Source: Clostridia bacterium (GTDB lineage: Bacteria > Bacillota_A > Clostridia > Christensenellales > UBA1242). Taken from it: DNA of 9,212 bases. Positions 1 through 5,955 of this stretch are shown here, piece by piece. A program made the position numbers and the translations under genes. How positions within the stretch are numbered: position 1 is the first letter of the stretch; each line of letters begins with the position of its first letter. The stretch spans positions 1 to 9,212 of the forward strand of contig JAFQOM010000152.1 in the NCBI GenBank assembly GCA_017403205.1, written 5' to 3'. The notes under the pieces are model-generated. The model was given only the letters and a program-made list of their open reading frames with translations, made no database searches and was not told the DNA's origin.

Positions 1-36
1 AATTTATTTTATTTTATACCTCACTTAAAAAATAAT

Positions 37-72
37 AAAGCTCATAAGCTTGATTAAGCTTATGAGCTTTTT
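37..72. terminator. Bidirectional intrinsic terminator-like hairpin
   Basis: A perfect 15-bp stem (arms 37-51 and 56-70) encloses the tetraloop GATT. The right arm runs into a T-rich tract on the plus strand, and an A-rich stretch precedes the left arm, so it could stop transcription in either direction. The gene it serves probably lies left of the window on the plus strand, because tRNA-Ser on the minus strand already has its own terminator at 104-140. Confidence 0.75.
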
Positions 73-103
73 ATTTTTAGTTTGTTAAATTTTTTTATAA
101 AAA

Positions 104-140
104 CAAAACGCAAATCATGGATTGTATGATTTGCGTTTTG
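104..140 (-). terminator. Intrinsic terminator of tRNA-Ser
   Basis: A perfect 15-bp stem (arms 104-118 and 126-140) has a 7-nt loop. In the minus-strand transcript it is followed by a U-rich stretch. It begins three bases beyond the CCA end of tRNA-Ser, so it is the natural terminator of that transcript. Confidence 0.85.
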
Positions 141-142
141 AT

Positions 143-233
143 TGGCGGAGAAGGCGGGATTCGAACCCGCGCACGCTGTTACACGTCTAACCCCTTAGCA
201 GGGGGTCCCCTTGAGCCTCTTGGGTACTTCTCC
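143..233 (-). tRNA. tRNA-Ser(GCU)
   Basis: The reverse complement folds as a 91-nt class II tRNA that includes an encoded CCA. The acceptor stem GGAGAAG pairs with CTTCTCC and the D stem is CCC/GGG. The anticodon stem ACCCC/GGGGT carries the loop CTGCTAA, giving anticodon GCT (reads AGC/AGU serine codons). There is a long variable arm and a T arm GCGGG-TTCGAAT-CCCGC. The discriminator is G73, as expected for serine tRNAs. A sigma-70-type promoter lies just upstream and a terminator just downstream, so it appears to be a stand-alone transcription unit. Confidence 0.96.
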
Positions 234-248
234 AATAGAACAGAGTTG

Positions 249-277
249 AGTCTATCAAATTTTTTTTTAGTTGTCAA
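249..277 (-). promoter_or_regulatory. Promoter of tRNA-Ser
   Basis: Read on the minus strand there is a perfect -35 TTGACA (272-277), a 17-nt A/T-rich spacer and a -10 TAGACT (249-254; four of six consensus bases). The predicted transcription start is roughly 8-10 nt before the tRNA 5' end, leaving a short leader for processing. Confidence 0.7.
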
Positions 278-506
278 TGTTTTTAAAAACTATTTTTTAA
301 AATTTAATTATACTCAATGTAATGCTCTTCGTTTATCAAATAAATTTAATTCAAAATTCCATAGATATGGAAAATTAATAAAATATAAACTTGCTATATT
401 GATTTTATATAAAATCTTTTTAAGTTTAATTTTATAATTTCTCCTGTTTTTTATTACTTTTTTTTAATCAACTAAAAATAACATTTCATTAAAATAGATA
501 AATGTT
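278..506. other. AT-rich intergenic stretch, no gene recognised
   Basis: The stretch between the tRNA-Ser promoter and the next stop codon is almost pure A/T. It holds a 16-nt self-complementary sequence at 401-416 (GATTTTATATAAAATC) and a small inverted repeat at 356-371 (TTCCATA-GA-TATGGAA). Neither has GC-rich pairing, and neither looks like a good terminator. A plus-strand open frame crosses into this region from the antisense of tRNA-Ser, but it has no credible start and no recognisable protein. I see no supported gene here. Confidence 0.5.
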
Positions 507-917
507 TTATCTAACTTTACTTAAATCTCCATTCAAAACAATAGGCGAAAATCCAACAAGTTCGTCATGTAAAATGCCCTCTGGCAAAGGATTAATAAAG
601 TATATTTTTTTGTTAAGCCTAAAAGCATCATAAACTTCTAAAAAAGTAGCGCCGCCAATATAGTTCTTTTGACCGTTCTTGTCAAAATTTAACACTAAAA
701 CAGCATCCATTTTAGAAATTGTTTCTTCACTTTGCTTATACATTCTTGCTTTAAATTTGGCGTGTTCTTCTGCGCCTTTTTCTCTATATAAAGACTCTGT
801 TTCAGGGGCGTCAAAACAATTAGGAAGAAAAATCTCATGCCCCATGTTTTCTAATTGCTTTTTAAAATCTAAAACTTTGTTATAAAAAGCCTTACTACAA
901 ATCAAAAATACTTTCAT
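507..917 (-). CDS. Nucleoside 2-deoxyribosyltransferase-like small protein
   Basis: This 136-residue soluble protein has the Rossmann-like fold pattern of the nucleoside 2-deoxyribosyltransferase (NDT)/DUF4406-type superfamily. Its N-terminal strand is MKVFLICSKAF. A hydrophobic strand with an acidic residue follows (DAVLVLN, residues 71-77), and then a glycine-rich turn and helix GGATFLEVYDAF (88-99), in which E94 sits where NDT enzymes place the catalytic glutamate. The last conserved strand is KIYFINPLPEG (104-114). Family members transfer deoxyribose between bases or hydrolyse nucleotide N-glycosidic bonds; which applies here cannot be read from the sequence. The ATG start has an AAAAGGG Shine-Dalgarno 8 nt upstream. 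The gene stands alone behind the terminator of the flavoprotein operon. The family call is moderate and the exact reaction is unknown. Confidence 0.72.
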   Translation of the reverse strand: MKVFLICSKAFYNKVLDFKKQLENMGHEIFLPNCFDAPETESLYREKGAEEHAKFKARMYKQSEETISKMDAVLVLNFDKNGQKNYIGGATFLEVYDAFRLNKKIYFINPLPEGILHDELVGFSPIVLNGDLSKVR

Positions 918-933
918 TTTAAAAACCCTTTTA

Positions 934-963
934 ATAATAAATTTAAATACGCTACAATGTAAA
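934..963 (-). promoter_or_regulatory. Possible promoter of the NDT-like gene
   Basis: On the minus strand TTTACA (958-963) and TATTAT (934-939), each five of six consensus bases, are separated by 18 nt. The implied transcript would start only about 12 nt before the ATG, at the edge of the Shine-Dalgarno, which is tight. The 5' part of the -35 overlaps the U tract of the preceding terminator. Confidence 0.4.
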
Positions 964-1000
964 AAAAATTATTTATACAAATTTTAACCTGTAAAAATAA
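961..1000 (-). terminator. Probable weak intrinsic terminator of the flavoprotein operon
   Basis: In the minus-strand transcript an AU-rich hairpin (arms 969-979 and 990-1000, one internal mismatch, 10-nt loop) is followed directly by eight U residues (961-968). It starts 3 nt after the stop codon of the COG2509 gene. The stem has little GC, so termination may be partial and read-through into the NDT-like gene is possible. Confidence 0.5.
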
Positions 1001-1002
1001 CC

Positions 1003-2583
1003 TTAAATTTTATTGTAAATTGCCTCTGCAACTTTTAATCCATCTTGAGCACTAGACATAATTCCACCAGCATAACCAGCACCTTCACCCACAGGATAAA
1101 GCCCCTTTATGGAACTTTCATAATTTTCATCTCTCAATATTGTTAACGGGCAACTGGAGCGAGACTCTATTGCAATAAGCAGGTTTTCATCTGCAGCAAA
1201 ATTCTTAAGTTTTTTGTTTAAAAGCGGAAAAGCCTGTTTTAAACTTTTTACAATAAAATCTGGCAAGCACTCTTTTATATTACAATATTTTACCCCTGGT
1301 AAATAACTAGGATTAACTTTACTCAATTTACAGTTATCTTGTGTGTCATTTAAAAAACCCTTTACTGTTTGACAAGGAGCATCAAAATTGTTCCCACCCA
1401 ACTCAAAAGCTTTTTGCTCATATCTTTTTTGAAAATATATTCCTGCTAAAGGATGTGTTGAATTGTAATCATCAGGTACAACGTTTACTAAAACTGCACT
1501 ATTAGCATTTTCTTTATCTCTTGCAAACAGACTCATACCATTTGTTACAACTTCTCCATCATCGCTACTTGACAAAACAACCTGCCCGCCTGGACACATA
1601 CAAAAAGTAAAAACACTTCTACCATTTGGCAAATGGCAGACCAGCTTATAATCAGCATTTGGCAACCCGTCTATTTTTTCTTTTCCGTACTGGCTTAAAT
1701 TTATTTCACTTTGCTTTTGTTCAATTCTAACACCCATTGCAAAAGGTTTTTGTTTTATTAACACGTTGTGTTTATGTAAACACTCAAAAGTATCTCTAGC
1801 ACTATGTCCAACACACAAAAACAAATGGTCTGCTTTTTGTAGAGTTTGCTTTTTTGTATAAACATCTTGCAACACAACTTGTTTTATCTGACCACAATCT
1901 TCAACAATATCAACAAGCTTAGTTGAAAACATAAATTTTCCACCTAAGATTATAATTTCTTGACGAATATTTTTTACAACTTGTTTAAGTTTGTCGCTGC
2001 CAATGTGAGGTTTTGCTTGATACAAAATTTGTTCTGGTGCCCCATGGTTTACAAATTCATTTAAAACAACCTTGCAAAAATCATTATTTAGGTTTGTATT
2101 CAACTTACCATCACTAAAAGTTCCTGCTCCACCTTCGCCAAATTGAACATTACTATATTTATCAACAATACGGTTTTTCCACAAGTTTTCTACATCTTTT
2201 GTCCTTTCATCAACCTGCTTGCCTTGTTCAACGATAATTGGCTTAAGCCCCATTTTAGCCAACGCTAAAGCTAAAAACATGCCACTAGGCCCAAAGCCTA
2301 CAATAACAAAGTTTTTATTTGATTTGATTTTTTTATATTCAATCAACCTTTTTACATTATTATATTTTAAACTTAAATACTTATCTTCCAAGTTGTTTTT
2401 CAAACAAACCGCAAAAGAACATATATATTTTATATTAGGTTTACGTCTAGCATCTATAGAGATTTTTACAATTTCAAAAGATTGTATATCTTTTTTGCTA
2501 ATTTTTAATCTACTGCTAATTGAGTTTAAAATATCATCATCTTTATACAAAATCGGAAGAACTATCTCGTCAACTTTAATCAT
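1003..2583 (-). CDS. FAD-dependent dehydrogenase, COG2509 family
   Basis: This 526-residue cytoplasmic flavoprotein has the usual length for the uncharacterised COG2509 FAD-dependent dehydrogenases. An N-terminal domain of about 90 residues, with the characteristic KISIDARRKP stretch (41-50), precedes the FAD-binding Rossmann motif GFGPSG (96-101); E119 ends the second strand. The family signature VQFGEGGAGTFSDGKLNT spans 146-163, and the C-terminal FAD-contact motif VGEGAGYAGGIMSSAQDG spans 498-515. The substrate and physiological acceptor are unknown for the family. The ATG overlaps the TGA of the upstream HI0933-like gene (ATGA), with a GGGGG Shine-Dalgarno inside that gene's 3' end, so translation is probably coupled. 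It is the second and last gene of the operon. Confidence 0.92.
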   Translation of the reverse strand: MIKVDEIVLPILYKDDDILNSISSRLKISKKDIQSFEIVKISIDARRKPNIKYICSFAVCLKNNLEDKYLSLKYNNVKRLIEYKKIKSNKNFVIVGFGPSGMFLALALAKMGLKPIIVEQGKQVDERTKDVENLWKNRIVDKYSNVQFGEGGAGTFSDGKLNTNLNNDFCKVVLNEFVNHGAPEQILYQAKPHIGSDKLKQVVKNIRQEIIILGGKFMFSTKLVDIVEDCGQIKQVVLQDVYTKKQTLQKADHLFLCVGHSARDTFECLHKHNVLIKQKPFAMGVRIEQKQSEINLSQYGKEKIDGLPNADYKLVCHLPNGRSVFTFCMCPGGQVVLSSSDDGEVVTNGMSLFARDKENANSAVLVNVVPDDYNSTHPLAGIYFQKRYEQKAFELGGNNFDAPCQTVKGFLNDTQDNCKLSKVNPSYLPGVKYCNIKECLPDFIVKSLKQAFPLLNKKLKNFAADENLLIAIESRSSCPLTILRDENYESSIKGLYPVGEGAGYAGGIMSSAQDGLKVAEAIYNKI

Positions 2584-3737
2584 AAACTATCCCCCACAAT
2601 TTTACCGCTAGTCCATGCCCATTGAAGATTGTAGCCACCACAAACCCCATCAACATCACAAACTTCACCGCAAAAAAATAAATTAGGTGTTTTTAAACTC
2701 ATCAAATTGCCGTCTAGATCGCCGATACATACTCCACCACTATTTACTTGATTATTATCAAACGCTCCGTTAACGCCAAATTTTAGGCCTTTAATTGCAT
2801 GTGCCATATCTTCTATTTGTTTATTTGTAAGTTTTGTAGATATTAAGTTTGTATTAATGTGAGCCTGTTTAAAAACTTCGTTTGCAAGTGCGTTTTGAAA
2901 AAAACCAACAAAAAATTTATCAACAGAAACATTTAATTCCTTTCTTTTTTGAAGTTTTAAAATTAAATCTTGTTTTGAAACATCAGGCAACAAATCTATA
3001 CTAACTTCACCAACAAAACTTCCGTTTCTTGAAAAAAGAGAAGACAAATTAAAAATCACAATCCCACTTAGCCCTCCATCTTTAAAAAGAACTTCTCCCC
3101 TTTCAGCAACAATTTGCTTACCGTTTGTTGCTGTTACAATCACATCCGAAACCTTTATGCCGTTTAAATCTTTAATTTGACTTGATTTCAATGATACCAA
3201 ACTAGACACAAATGGTTTTGTTTTTACATTTAACCTTGCTATCACCTTTAAAACATCTCCGCTGCCACAAGCAACAACTAGTTTATTGCAACAATAAACA
3301 TCTTTGTCTGTTTTTATAAAAAACTTAGCCCTACCATTTGTCTTTTCACAAATTACGTCGCAAACCTTTTCTTGCAAAAACAAGTCTGCCTTTTTTACTA
3401 TATTATTTGTTAATACATCAACAACAGATTTTGCACTATTGCTAATAGGATAACATCTACCCTCTTCGTCAAAATAAGTTTCTAATCCTAAAGAGTTAAA
3501 AAATTTTAATGTATCAAATTGATTAAATCTGTTTAAATAGCCATCTATATTTTGATTATAAAAGCAGGAATCTATATTTTTGTTTGTTATATTACACCTA
3601 CCATTGCCTGTTGCCAAAAGTTTTTTTGCGGGCTTAGTATTTAAATCTATAACTGCAACTTTTTTATTTTTGCAGTTTAGCGCAGCCATACATCCACTTG
3701 CCCCACAGCCGATTATAACAACATCATAATTTTTCAT
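2580..3737 (-). CDS. HI0933/BaiN-family NAD(P)/FAD-dependent oxidoreductase (COG2081)
   Basis: This is a 385-residue flavoprotein of the HI0933-like family (YhiN/BaiN group). It has an N-terminal FAD motif GCGASG (residues 10-15) with D30 ending the second strand (AVIDLN). The family signature KKLLATGNGRCNITN starts near residue 38, and the C-terminal signature GGYNLQWAW spans 367-375. A few members act on bile-acid intermediates, but most have no known substrate, so I assign only the family. The frame stays open to an ATG at 3803. I place the start at 3737 because AGAGGATG lies just before that ATG, the protein then begins at the conserved MKNYDVVIIG strand, and the predicted transcript starts downstream of 3803. 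The last codons overlap the next gene by 4 nt. Confidence 0.93.
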   Translation of the reverse strand: MKNYDVVIIGCGASGCMAALNCKNKKVAVIDLNTKPAKKLLATGNGRCNITNKNIDSCFYNQNIDGYLNRFNQFDTLKFFNSLGLETYFDEEGRCYPISNSAKSVVDVLTNNIVKKADLFLQEKVCDVICEKTNGRAKFFIKTDKDVYCCNKLVVACGSGDVLKVIARLNVKTKPFVSSLVSLKSSQIKDLNGIKVSDVIVTATNGKQIVAERGEVLFKDGGLSGIVIFNLSSLFSRNGSFVGEVSIDLLPDVSKQDLILKLQKRKELNVSVDKFFVGFFQNALANEVFKQAHINTNLISTKLTNKQIEDMAHAIKGLKFGVNGAFDNNQVNSGGVCIGDLDGNLMSLKTPNLFFCGEVCDVDGVCGGYNLQWAWTSGKIVGDSL

Positions 3738-3793
3738 ATCATCCTCTTTTTTAACTAAAAAATTAACAAAACCGAAATAAATTATTTTTAACA

Positions 3794-3802
3794 AGTATAT
3801 CA
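3794..3802 (-). promoter_or_regulatory. Extended -10 promoter of the flavoprotein operon
   Basis: On the minus strand TGATATACT gives a -10 TATACT (3794-3799; five of six consensus bases) with a TGn extension; the -35 region is poor (TAGCAA, 17-nt spacer). It lies between the mscL terminator and the HI0933-like gene and predicts a leader of about 50 nt. This position rules out the upstream ATG at 3803 as the start on this transcript. Confidence 0.6.
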
Positions 3803-3834
3803 TATTTTTATTTTAGTTGCTATTTTTATTAACA

Positions 3835-3870
3835 AAAAAAAGACATTTGTTTTATTAAATGTCTTTTTTT
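3835..3870. terminator. Bidirectional intrinsic terminator downstream of mscL
   Basis: A 14-bp hairpin (arms 3835-3848 and 3857-3870, 8-nt loop) has a core of GACATTT/AAATGTC flanked by A7 and T7 runs. On the minus strand it ends mscL about 20 nt after the stop codon and insulates the flavoprotein operon, which has its own promoter beyond it. Confidence 0.85.
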
Positions 3871-3890
3871 CAAACACCAATTTTGTCTTG

Positions 3891-4481
3891 TTATTTATCT
3901 TCTTTCTTTTGTTGAGCTTTTAAAAGATCACGAATATCTTTTAACAACTCCACATCTGTTTCAACTTTTGGTTTGTTTGCTTCTTCTTGAGCTTTCAATT
4001 CAGCAACTTCTGCTCTATAAGCAATTAAAGCATCCTTGTAAGCTTTTTTATCTTTTTTGTCAAATCCTCTTTCTTCAAGAACTTTTCTTTCGTCAGCTGT
4101 TGCTTTATTTTTTGTTGCTTTTGCTTGAGCTGTTTTTAGCATTTCGCTACTTTTCATAGCTACTTTTAAAATAACAAACAAAGTAAGTGCAATAATCAAA
4201 AAGTTAATAATTGCAGTTATAAATGCACCCCAATCAATATAAATACTCTTTGTCAAATCTAAAGCGCCGTCTGTATACCCCCTTTTTAAAAAGGTGTATG
4301 CACTTTCTAAGCCATTTTCGCCACCTAAAGATAAAAGCAAATTAATAAGCGGCATAATAACTTTGTCGGTAAATGCTTTTACAATTGCAGAAAATGCACT
4401 ACCAACAATAACGCCAATAGCCATATCAACAATATTGCCACGGCTTATAAATTTTTTAAAATCAGCAAAAAACTTTTTCAT
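3891..4481 (-). CDS. mscL: Large-conductance mechanosensitive channel MscL, long tail
   Basis: MscL is a homo-oligomeric inner-membrane channel that opens under extreme membrane tension and releases solutes on hypo-osmotic shock. The N-terminal amphipathic helix MKKFFADFKKFISRGN leads into the conserved first transmembrane helix (about 17-45, NIVDMAIGVIVGSAFSAIV...). The second transmembrane helix spans about 83-108 (DWGAFITAIINFLIIALTLF). The very C-terminal helix ELLKDIRDLLKAQQKKE matches the family's cytoplasmic bundle. At 196 residues it is much longer than the usual 130-150. The extra length is a charged Lys/Ala/Glu-rich segment (about 112-175) between the second helix and the terminal bundle. 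The ATG has an AAGGGAG Shine-Dalgarno about 10 nt upstream. It is a monocistronic gene with its own promoter and terminator. Confidence 0.97.
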   Translation of the reverse strand: MKKFFADFKKFISRGNIVDMAIGVIVGSAFSAIVKAFTDKVIMPLINLLLSLGGENGLESAYTFLKRGYTDGALDLTKSIYIDWGAFITAIINFLIIALTLFVILKVAMKSSEMLKTAQAKATKNKATADERKVLEERGFDKKDKKAYKDALIAYRAEVAELKAQEEANKPKVETDVELLKDIRDLLKAQQKKEDK

Positions 4482-4523
4482 AAACCAATAACTCCCTTTT
4501 CTTTTGTATTAAAAATCAGTTAA

Positions 4524-4551
4524 ATTATAGCACAAAGATTATATTTTGCAA
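4524..4551 (-). promoter_or_regulatory. Promoter of mscL
   Basis: On the minus strand TTGCAA (4546-4551) and a perfect TATAAT (4524-4529) are separated by 16 nt. The predicted start leaves a leader of about 35 nt that contains the mscL Shine-Dalgarno. It diverges from the tRNA-Arg promoter about 80 bp away. Confidence 0.75.
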
Positions 4552-4630
4552 GAATAAATAAATTTAATTTTGTAATGCCGCTAAAAAACATCAGTAATTA
4601 AAATTTGAAATAAAAACAAATCATTTGCAA

Positions 4631-4659
4631 TTGATTTTTAATTTTTGTTGTGCTAAAAT
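4631..4659 (+). promoter_or_regulatory. Promoter of tRNA-Arg
   Basis: On the plus strand TTGATT (4631-4636) and TAAAAT (4654-4659) are 17 nt apart, and the -10 is preceded by TGC, an extended -10 element. The predicted start lies about 12 nt before the tRNA 5' end. Confidence 0.7.
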
Positions 4660-4677
4660 ACATGAGTAAATAAAAAT

Positions 4678-4752
4678 GTTTCCTTAGTTAAATGGATATA
4701 ACAGCCCCCTCCTAAGGGGCCGTTGCAGGTTCGATTCCTGCAGGGAACGCCA
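4678..4752 (+). tRNA. tRNA-Arg(CCU)
   Basis: A 75-nt cloverleaf that includes an encoded CCA. The acceptor stem GTTTCCT pairs with AGGGAAC (one G-T pair) and the D stem is GTTA/TAAC. The anticodon stem GCCCC/GGGGC carries the loop CTCCTAA, giving anticodon CCT, which reads AGG. The T arm is GCAGG-TTCGATT-CCTGC. It is the only gene on the plus strand here and has its own promoter and terminator. Confidence 0.96.
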
Positions 4753-4756
4753 CAAA

Positions 4757-4784
4757 AAAAACCATCTAAAACTAGATGGTTTTT
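4757..4784. terminator. Shared bidirectional terminator, tRNA-Arg and transporter
   Basis: A perfect 12-bp stem (arms 4757-4768 and 4773-4784, loop AAAC) has a core CCATCTA/TAGATGG, with an A run on the left and a T run on the right. On the plus strand it follows the tRNA-Arg CCA end by 4 nt. On the minus strand it begins 5 nt after the transporter stop codon. One hairpin therefore serves two convergent transcripts. Confidence 0.88.
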
Positions 4785-4789
4785 ATTTT

Positions 4790-5314
4790 TTATAATAACA
4801 TCATTGAAAAATAACTTACTGGATACAACACGACCAAAAGCGCAATATTCATAACAAAATCTAATCCAATATAATACCATGTGCCATGCTTACTTTCTTC
4901 TTTATTATTATATTTAGCAAAGCACTTTAATGCAATTAGGCCTGATAATGAAGAAAATATAATGCCCAAACTTGCAACATTAACCGATATTAAAAGAGCA
5001 GGATAATTGTTTGTGAATTTAGAAAGCAATATAGAGCTTGGAACATTGCTTATAAGCTGACAAGACAAGTACGCGCAAAGAAACGTACTTCCATCAGCAA
5101 AGTCAGTAATAAAGTTTTGCACAGCAGGAATTCTTGACACATTTCCACTAAATATAAAGAAAGCTACAAACGTTAAAATAATTGTATAATCAACTTTAGC
5201 AAAAGTTTTTCTATCACAAAAAAGCATTGTTATAATTAATATTGGAAGAACAACATAAAAAGGTATTACCCCCCCCCTGCACAAATCAATAAAAACACTA
5301 AAACAAACAAGCAA
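4790..5314 (-). pseudogene. CitMHS-type anion transporter, C-terminal part (out of frame)
   Basis: This open frame continues the transporter beyond the nine-G run. From the tract onward it encodes about 159 residues (VIPFYVVLPILI... to the stop) with several hydrophobic helices. It includes the motif SNVPSSILLSKFT, the counterpart in the second half of the NANDMALLTFLP re-entrant motif in the first half; both are typical of the CitMHS/ArsB-NhaD (ion transporter) superfamily. The first start-like codon of the frame is a TTG with no Shine-Dalgarno, and the residues before the G run are off-frame translation of the 5' half. I therefore do not regard it as an independent gene. It is produced only if the G tract changes length or the ribosome or polymerase slips by -1. 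Its stop lies immediately before the shared terminator. Confidence 0.8.
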
Positions 5315-5937
5315 ATATATATTATAAGTTTAGGAATATTAATTTTGCAATCATACTCGTCGGCAAACATAATTGGTTCTTTTTTAATAAACATGCAACA
5401 AGCTACGATTAAAATTAGTGCACACAATGTAGGAATTGCCATAATTTTAAAAAATTCTAAAAGACCCACCTCGTAATAAGTAAACAAATAAATATTTTGT
5501 GGATTACCTATTGGAGAAAACATTCCACCTAAATTAGATGCAATGTTTTGCATAATAAAGGTAAACGCCATATATTTTGTTTGGCCTGTATATTTTAAAA
5601 CAACAAAAGACAGTGGCAAAAATGTTAACAACGCCATATCATTTGCATTTATTAAAGATGATACATATGTGATAAAAACAAGCGTTAATATAATTGATCT
5701 TGCTGTTTTAAACTTTTTAACTAAAAATCTTGCAACCTTTTGAAAAAAATCTATATTTTCAAGACCTGCAACAATCAACAAAATACCAAAAATACATGTT
5801 AATGTTGTGCCAGAACCCTCAAAATATCCTAAATACTCCTTATCAATCGGAACTATAAAACAAGAAATTACAACAATCAAAACAACAATTGTAAAAATTA
5901 TATTTGTTTTTAACCAATTTAAAACTTTCTTTCCCAT
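5266..5937 (-). CDS. CitMHS-type anion transporter, N-terminal part (stops at G9 tract)
   Basis: This half encodes 223 residues of an integral membrane transporter of the CitMHS/SLC13-like, ArsB-NhaD superfamily. Hydrophobic helices lie at about 12-30, 44-59, 81-98, 101-115, 158-183 and 201-220. Family motifs include NANDMALLTFLP (98-109) and SNLGGMFSPIGNPQN (124-138), the substrate/ion re-entrant region. Members carry dicarboxylates, citrate, arsenite or Na+; the substrate here is not deducible. Translation ends ...CAGGG then TAA, directly after a run of nine G on the coding strand, while the other half of the protein lies in the -1 frame. I chose the ATG at 5937; an upstream in-frame TTG (5973) has no ribosome site and forms part of the predicted -35. 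The chosen ATG also lacks a Shine-Dalgarno and appears leaderless. Confidence 0.82.
   Translation of the reverse strand: MGKKVLNWLKTNIIFTIVVLIVVISCFIVPIDKEYLGYFEGSGTTLTCIFGILLIVAGLENIDFFQKVARFLVKKFKTARSIILTLVFITYVSSLINANDMALLTFLPLSFVVLKYTGQTKYMAFTFIMQNIASNLGGMFSPIGNPQNIYLFTYYEVGLLEFFKIMAIPTLCALILIVACCMFIKKEPIMFADEYDCKINIPKLIIYICLFVLVFLLICAGGG
5269..5277 (-). repeat. Poly-G (G9) mononucleotide tract inside transporter gene
   Basis: There are nine consecutive C on the plus strand (nine G on the coding strand), by far the longest G/C homopolymer in this AT-rich window. In the upstream frame it reads GCA GGG GGG GGG TAA. Seven or ten G would read through into GTA ATA CCT and give a continuous protein of about 381-382 residues. 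Eight or nine G terminate early. This is the architecture of a slipped-strand contingency tract; a homopolymer sequencing error is the main alternative. Confidence 0.8.
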
Positions 5938-5938
5938 G

Positions 5939-5955
5939 TGTGATATTGTATCACA
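5939..5955. promoter_or_regulatory. Perfect inverted repeat, putative operator of the transporter
   Basis: TGTGATA-TTG-TATCACA is a perfect 7-bp inverted repeat with a 3-nt centre. It covers the whole predicted -10 of the transporter promoter and ends one base before the start codon. A bound dimeric repressor would block the polymerase. The half-site resembles CRP- or Rex-type TGTGA, but the spacing between TGTGA and TCACA is 7 rather than 6, so I do not name the regulator. Confidence 0.55.

Noticed and set aside
401..416. Self-complementary GATTTTATATAAAATC followed by T5 as a terminator
   Set aside because: The stem is nearly all A-T and no plus-strand gene precedes it; palindromes like this are expected by chance in such AT-rich DNA.
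117..437. Plus-strand open frame of 106 codons across tRNA-Ser and the AT-rich gap
   Set aside because: It is antisense to the tRNA and its terminator, lacks a ribosome site, and its product resembles translated tRNA antisense sequence (a common false gene), not a known protein.
496..512. Small inverted repeat at the end of the NDT-like gene as its terminator
   Set aside because: The 7-bp AU-rich stem includes the stop codon and has no U tract behind it on the minus strand.
4653..4880. Minus-strand open frame of 75 codons across tRNA-Arg and the transporter 3' end
   Set aside because: It overlaps tRNA-Arg antisense and the shared terminator, so it is an artefact of tRNA sequence.
5939..5955. 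Calling the transporter palindrome a CRP/FNR or Rex site
   Set aside because: TGTGA and TCACA are separated by 7 nt rather than 6, and no matching regulator is present in the window, so only a generic operator call is supported.
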